Assembly (NCBI RefSeq): GCF_051020975.1
Contig: NW_027478159.1
Span: forward strand, 17,500,501 to 17,564,500
DNA from: Osmia lignaria lignaria
Lineage: Eukaryota > Arthropoda > Insecta > Hymenoptera > Megachilidae
Direction: 5' to 3'
Length of the DNA: 64,000 nt
Position numbers and translations under genes: made by a program. Positions 63,501 to 64,000 of the stretch are shown here, one piece after another (within the stretch, counting starts at the first letter, position 1; each line of letters starts with the position of its first letter). Below the pieces are notes generated by a model. It saw only the letters and a list, made by a program, of their open reading frames with translations. It had not been told where the DNA came from and did not search any database.

Positions 63501-63850
63501 ACAATTTATGTTCTATGATGTTTTTTGATCAGAAGCGTAGTTTTCGAGATATATCGAGATATTTAAAAGTTCCGAAGCCGCACCAACATAATAGAGATAC
63601 AGAAACACCGTGGCCCCTTTCTTTGAGATAACTCTGCACTAGTGCGAGCCGCAAATGCCACTTCCAGCTTAGCTGTGCAGAAGAAGAACAACAAGAAGAA
63701 GAAATATCTCGAAATATGTCCGTCAGGCCCCTTCCCTTGAGATAAATCTGCAAATATCTCGGAAACGAAGAGAGCTATGGCAAAATGTTAAGAGACCTTT
63801 TTTGTAGAGAATTAAGTTTCCTACTTTTCATGTTCTATGGTATTTTTTGA
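60594..63850. repeat. Shuffled monomers without a long duplicate in the window
   Basis: Ten units of mixed classes. The unit at 60631 resembles 54191 and 56123 (ATATTCAAAAG, AGTACGAGCC). The units at 61275 and 62563 resemble each other (ATATTCAAAAG followed by a q end, offset 1,288). The unit at 62885 resembles 59021. No stretch longer than about two units lines up with any one earlier block. Confidence 0.66.
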
Positions 63851-64000
63851 TCAGATGCGTAGTTCTCGAGATATATCAAGATATTTAAAAGTTCCGAAGC
63901 CGCACCAACATAATAGAGATACAGAAACACCGTGGCCCCTTTCTTTGAGATAACTCTGCACTAGTGCGAGCCGCAAATGCCACTTCCAGCTTAGCTGTGC
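63851..64000. repeat. Right-edge partial monomer (5' part)
   Basis: This is the first 150 bp of a class a-y unit, cut by the window edge within TTAGCTGTGC. The array therefore continues beyond 64000. Confidence 0.93.

Larger units (their letters stand above)
1..64000. repeat. Satellite DNA array, 322-bp monomer, about 199 units
   Basis: The same sequence recurs every 322 bp from edge to edge, always in the same orientation. Fixed landmarks recur in each unit: a TGATCA site, the AGATATTTAAAAG stretch, a GAAGAAGAACAACAAG purine-rich tract, and AATATCTCGGAAACGAAGC. Units differ from one another by only a few percent and near-identical blocks recur at whole-monomer offsets. Known biology: such arrays are typical of eukaryotic centromeric or pericentromeric heterochromatin. 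The chromosomal location here is inference, since no flank is visible. The array extends beyond both window edges. No gene, RNA gene or inserted mobile element interrupts it. Confidence 0.97.

Noticed and set aside
97..63753. A 74-codon minus-strand open frame in most units (SSCCSSSAQLSWKWH... type), rejected as a gene family
   Set aside because: The frame opens with TTG (the complement of CAA in CTGCAAAT), usually contains no ATG, and stops at the TGATCA site in every unit. Class differences inside it are mostly amino-acid changing (LQLAIVQ/LRLALVQ, SRELRI/SRKLRF, QIYLKGRG/QIQLKGTG). Units lose it through single changes without further decay. It is explained by repetition of one chance frame.
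97..63850. Transposable element origin (terminal repeats, target-site duplications, transposase or reverse transcriptase remnants)
   Set aside because: Units abut without target duplications or terminal inverted repeats at a constant boundary, and no transposase or polymerase motif appears in any frame. A remote origin from a nonautonomous element cannot be excluded without a database search.
1..64000. CRISPR array
   Set aside because: The period is 322 bp and the whole unit is repeated. There are no short repeats separated by unique spacers, and no cas genes.
1..64000. Tandem rRNA, 5S, tRNA or histone gene cluster
   Set aside because: No rRNA, 5S or tRNA-like conserved segment or internal RNA polymerase III promoter box was recognised in the unit, and no histone-like protein frame exists.

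Overview
The whole 64 kb is one uninterrupted head-to-tail satellite DNA array. The monomer is 322 bp and about 39% GC (hand count on one consensus-like unit, 127 of 322). I register units from the TCA of the recurrent TGATCA site. On that register the window holds 96 bp of a first partial unit, 198 complete units in the same orientation (m1 starts at 97, m198 at 63529) and a 150-bp partial unit at the right edge. 196 of the 198 units are exactly 322 bp. The other two, 12011-12331 and 42600-42920, are 321 bp. I see no protein-coding gene, rRNA, tRNA, transposon, inverted segment or unique flank anywhere.

The organism is almost certainly a eukaryote, because long homogeneous arrays of ~0.3 kb monomers are typical of centromeric or other heterochromatic satellite. 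The wording of the monomer (AATATCTCGGAAACGAAGC, TTTTTTGTAGAGAATTA) is loosely reminiscent of arthropod satellites, but this is only an impression and I cannot name a species.

The monomers are mosaics of a few linked variants. In the 5' box they are type a (ATGCGTAGTTCTCGAG..ATCAAG) or type b (AAGCGTAGTTTTCGAG..ATCGAG). In the middle they are x (ATTGCGAGCTGCAAATG), y (AGTGCGAGCCGCAAATG) or z (ATTGCGAGCTGGAAATG). At the 3' end they are p (GGCCCCTTCCCTTGAGATAA) or q (GGCCAGTTCCTTTGAGCTGA).

The array has no single regular higher-order repeat. It is a patchwork of nested and overlapping duplications of whole-monomer multiples. 1-10.4 kb holds a 10-monomer duplication whose second copy contains an apparently identical 7-monomer tandem duplication. 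13.2-17.6 kb holds a 9-monomer-offset duplication. 19.4-25.1 kb has overlapping 10-, 7- and 3-monomer offsets. 25.6-32.3 kb has three to three and a half turns of a 6-monomer repeat. 34.2-51.8 kb has a ~6.1 kb segment duplicated as ~7.7 kb, the second copy enlarged by a 5-monomer duplication. 52.4-57.4 kb has 6- and 4-monomer duplications. 57.9-64 kb is a finer shuffle. Several junctions fall inside a monomer and leave hybrid units, as expected from out-of-register recombination between homologous monomers.

Within each monomer there is further structure: an old internal direct repeat (two 27-bp copies 114 bp apart), a 16-bp inverted repeat with a 137-nt spacer, and a small dyad that changes form between variant classes. 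Minus-strand 74-codon open frames recur in most units. They open with TTG rather than ATG and differ between classes mainly by amino-acid-changing substitutions, so I treat them as by-products of the repeat.
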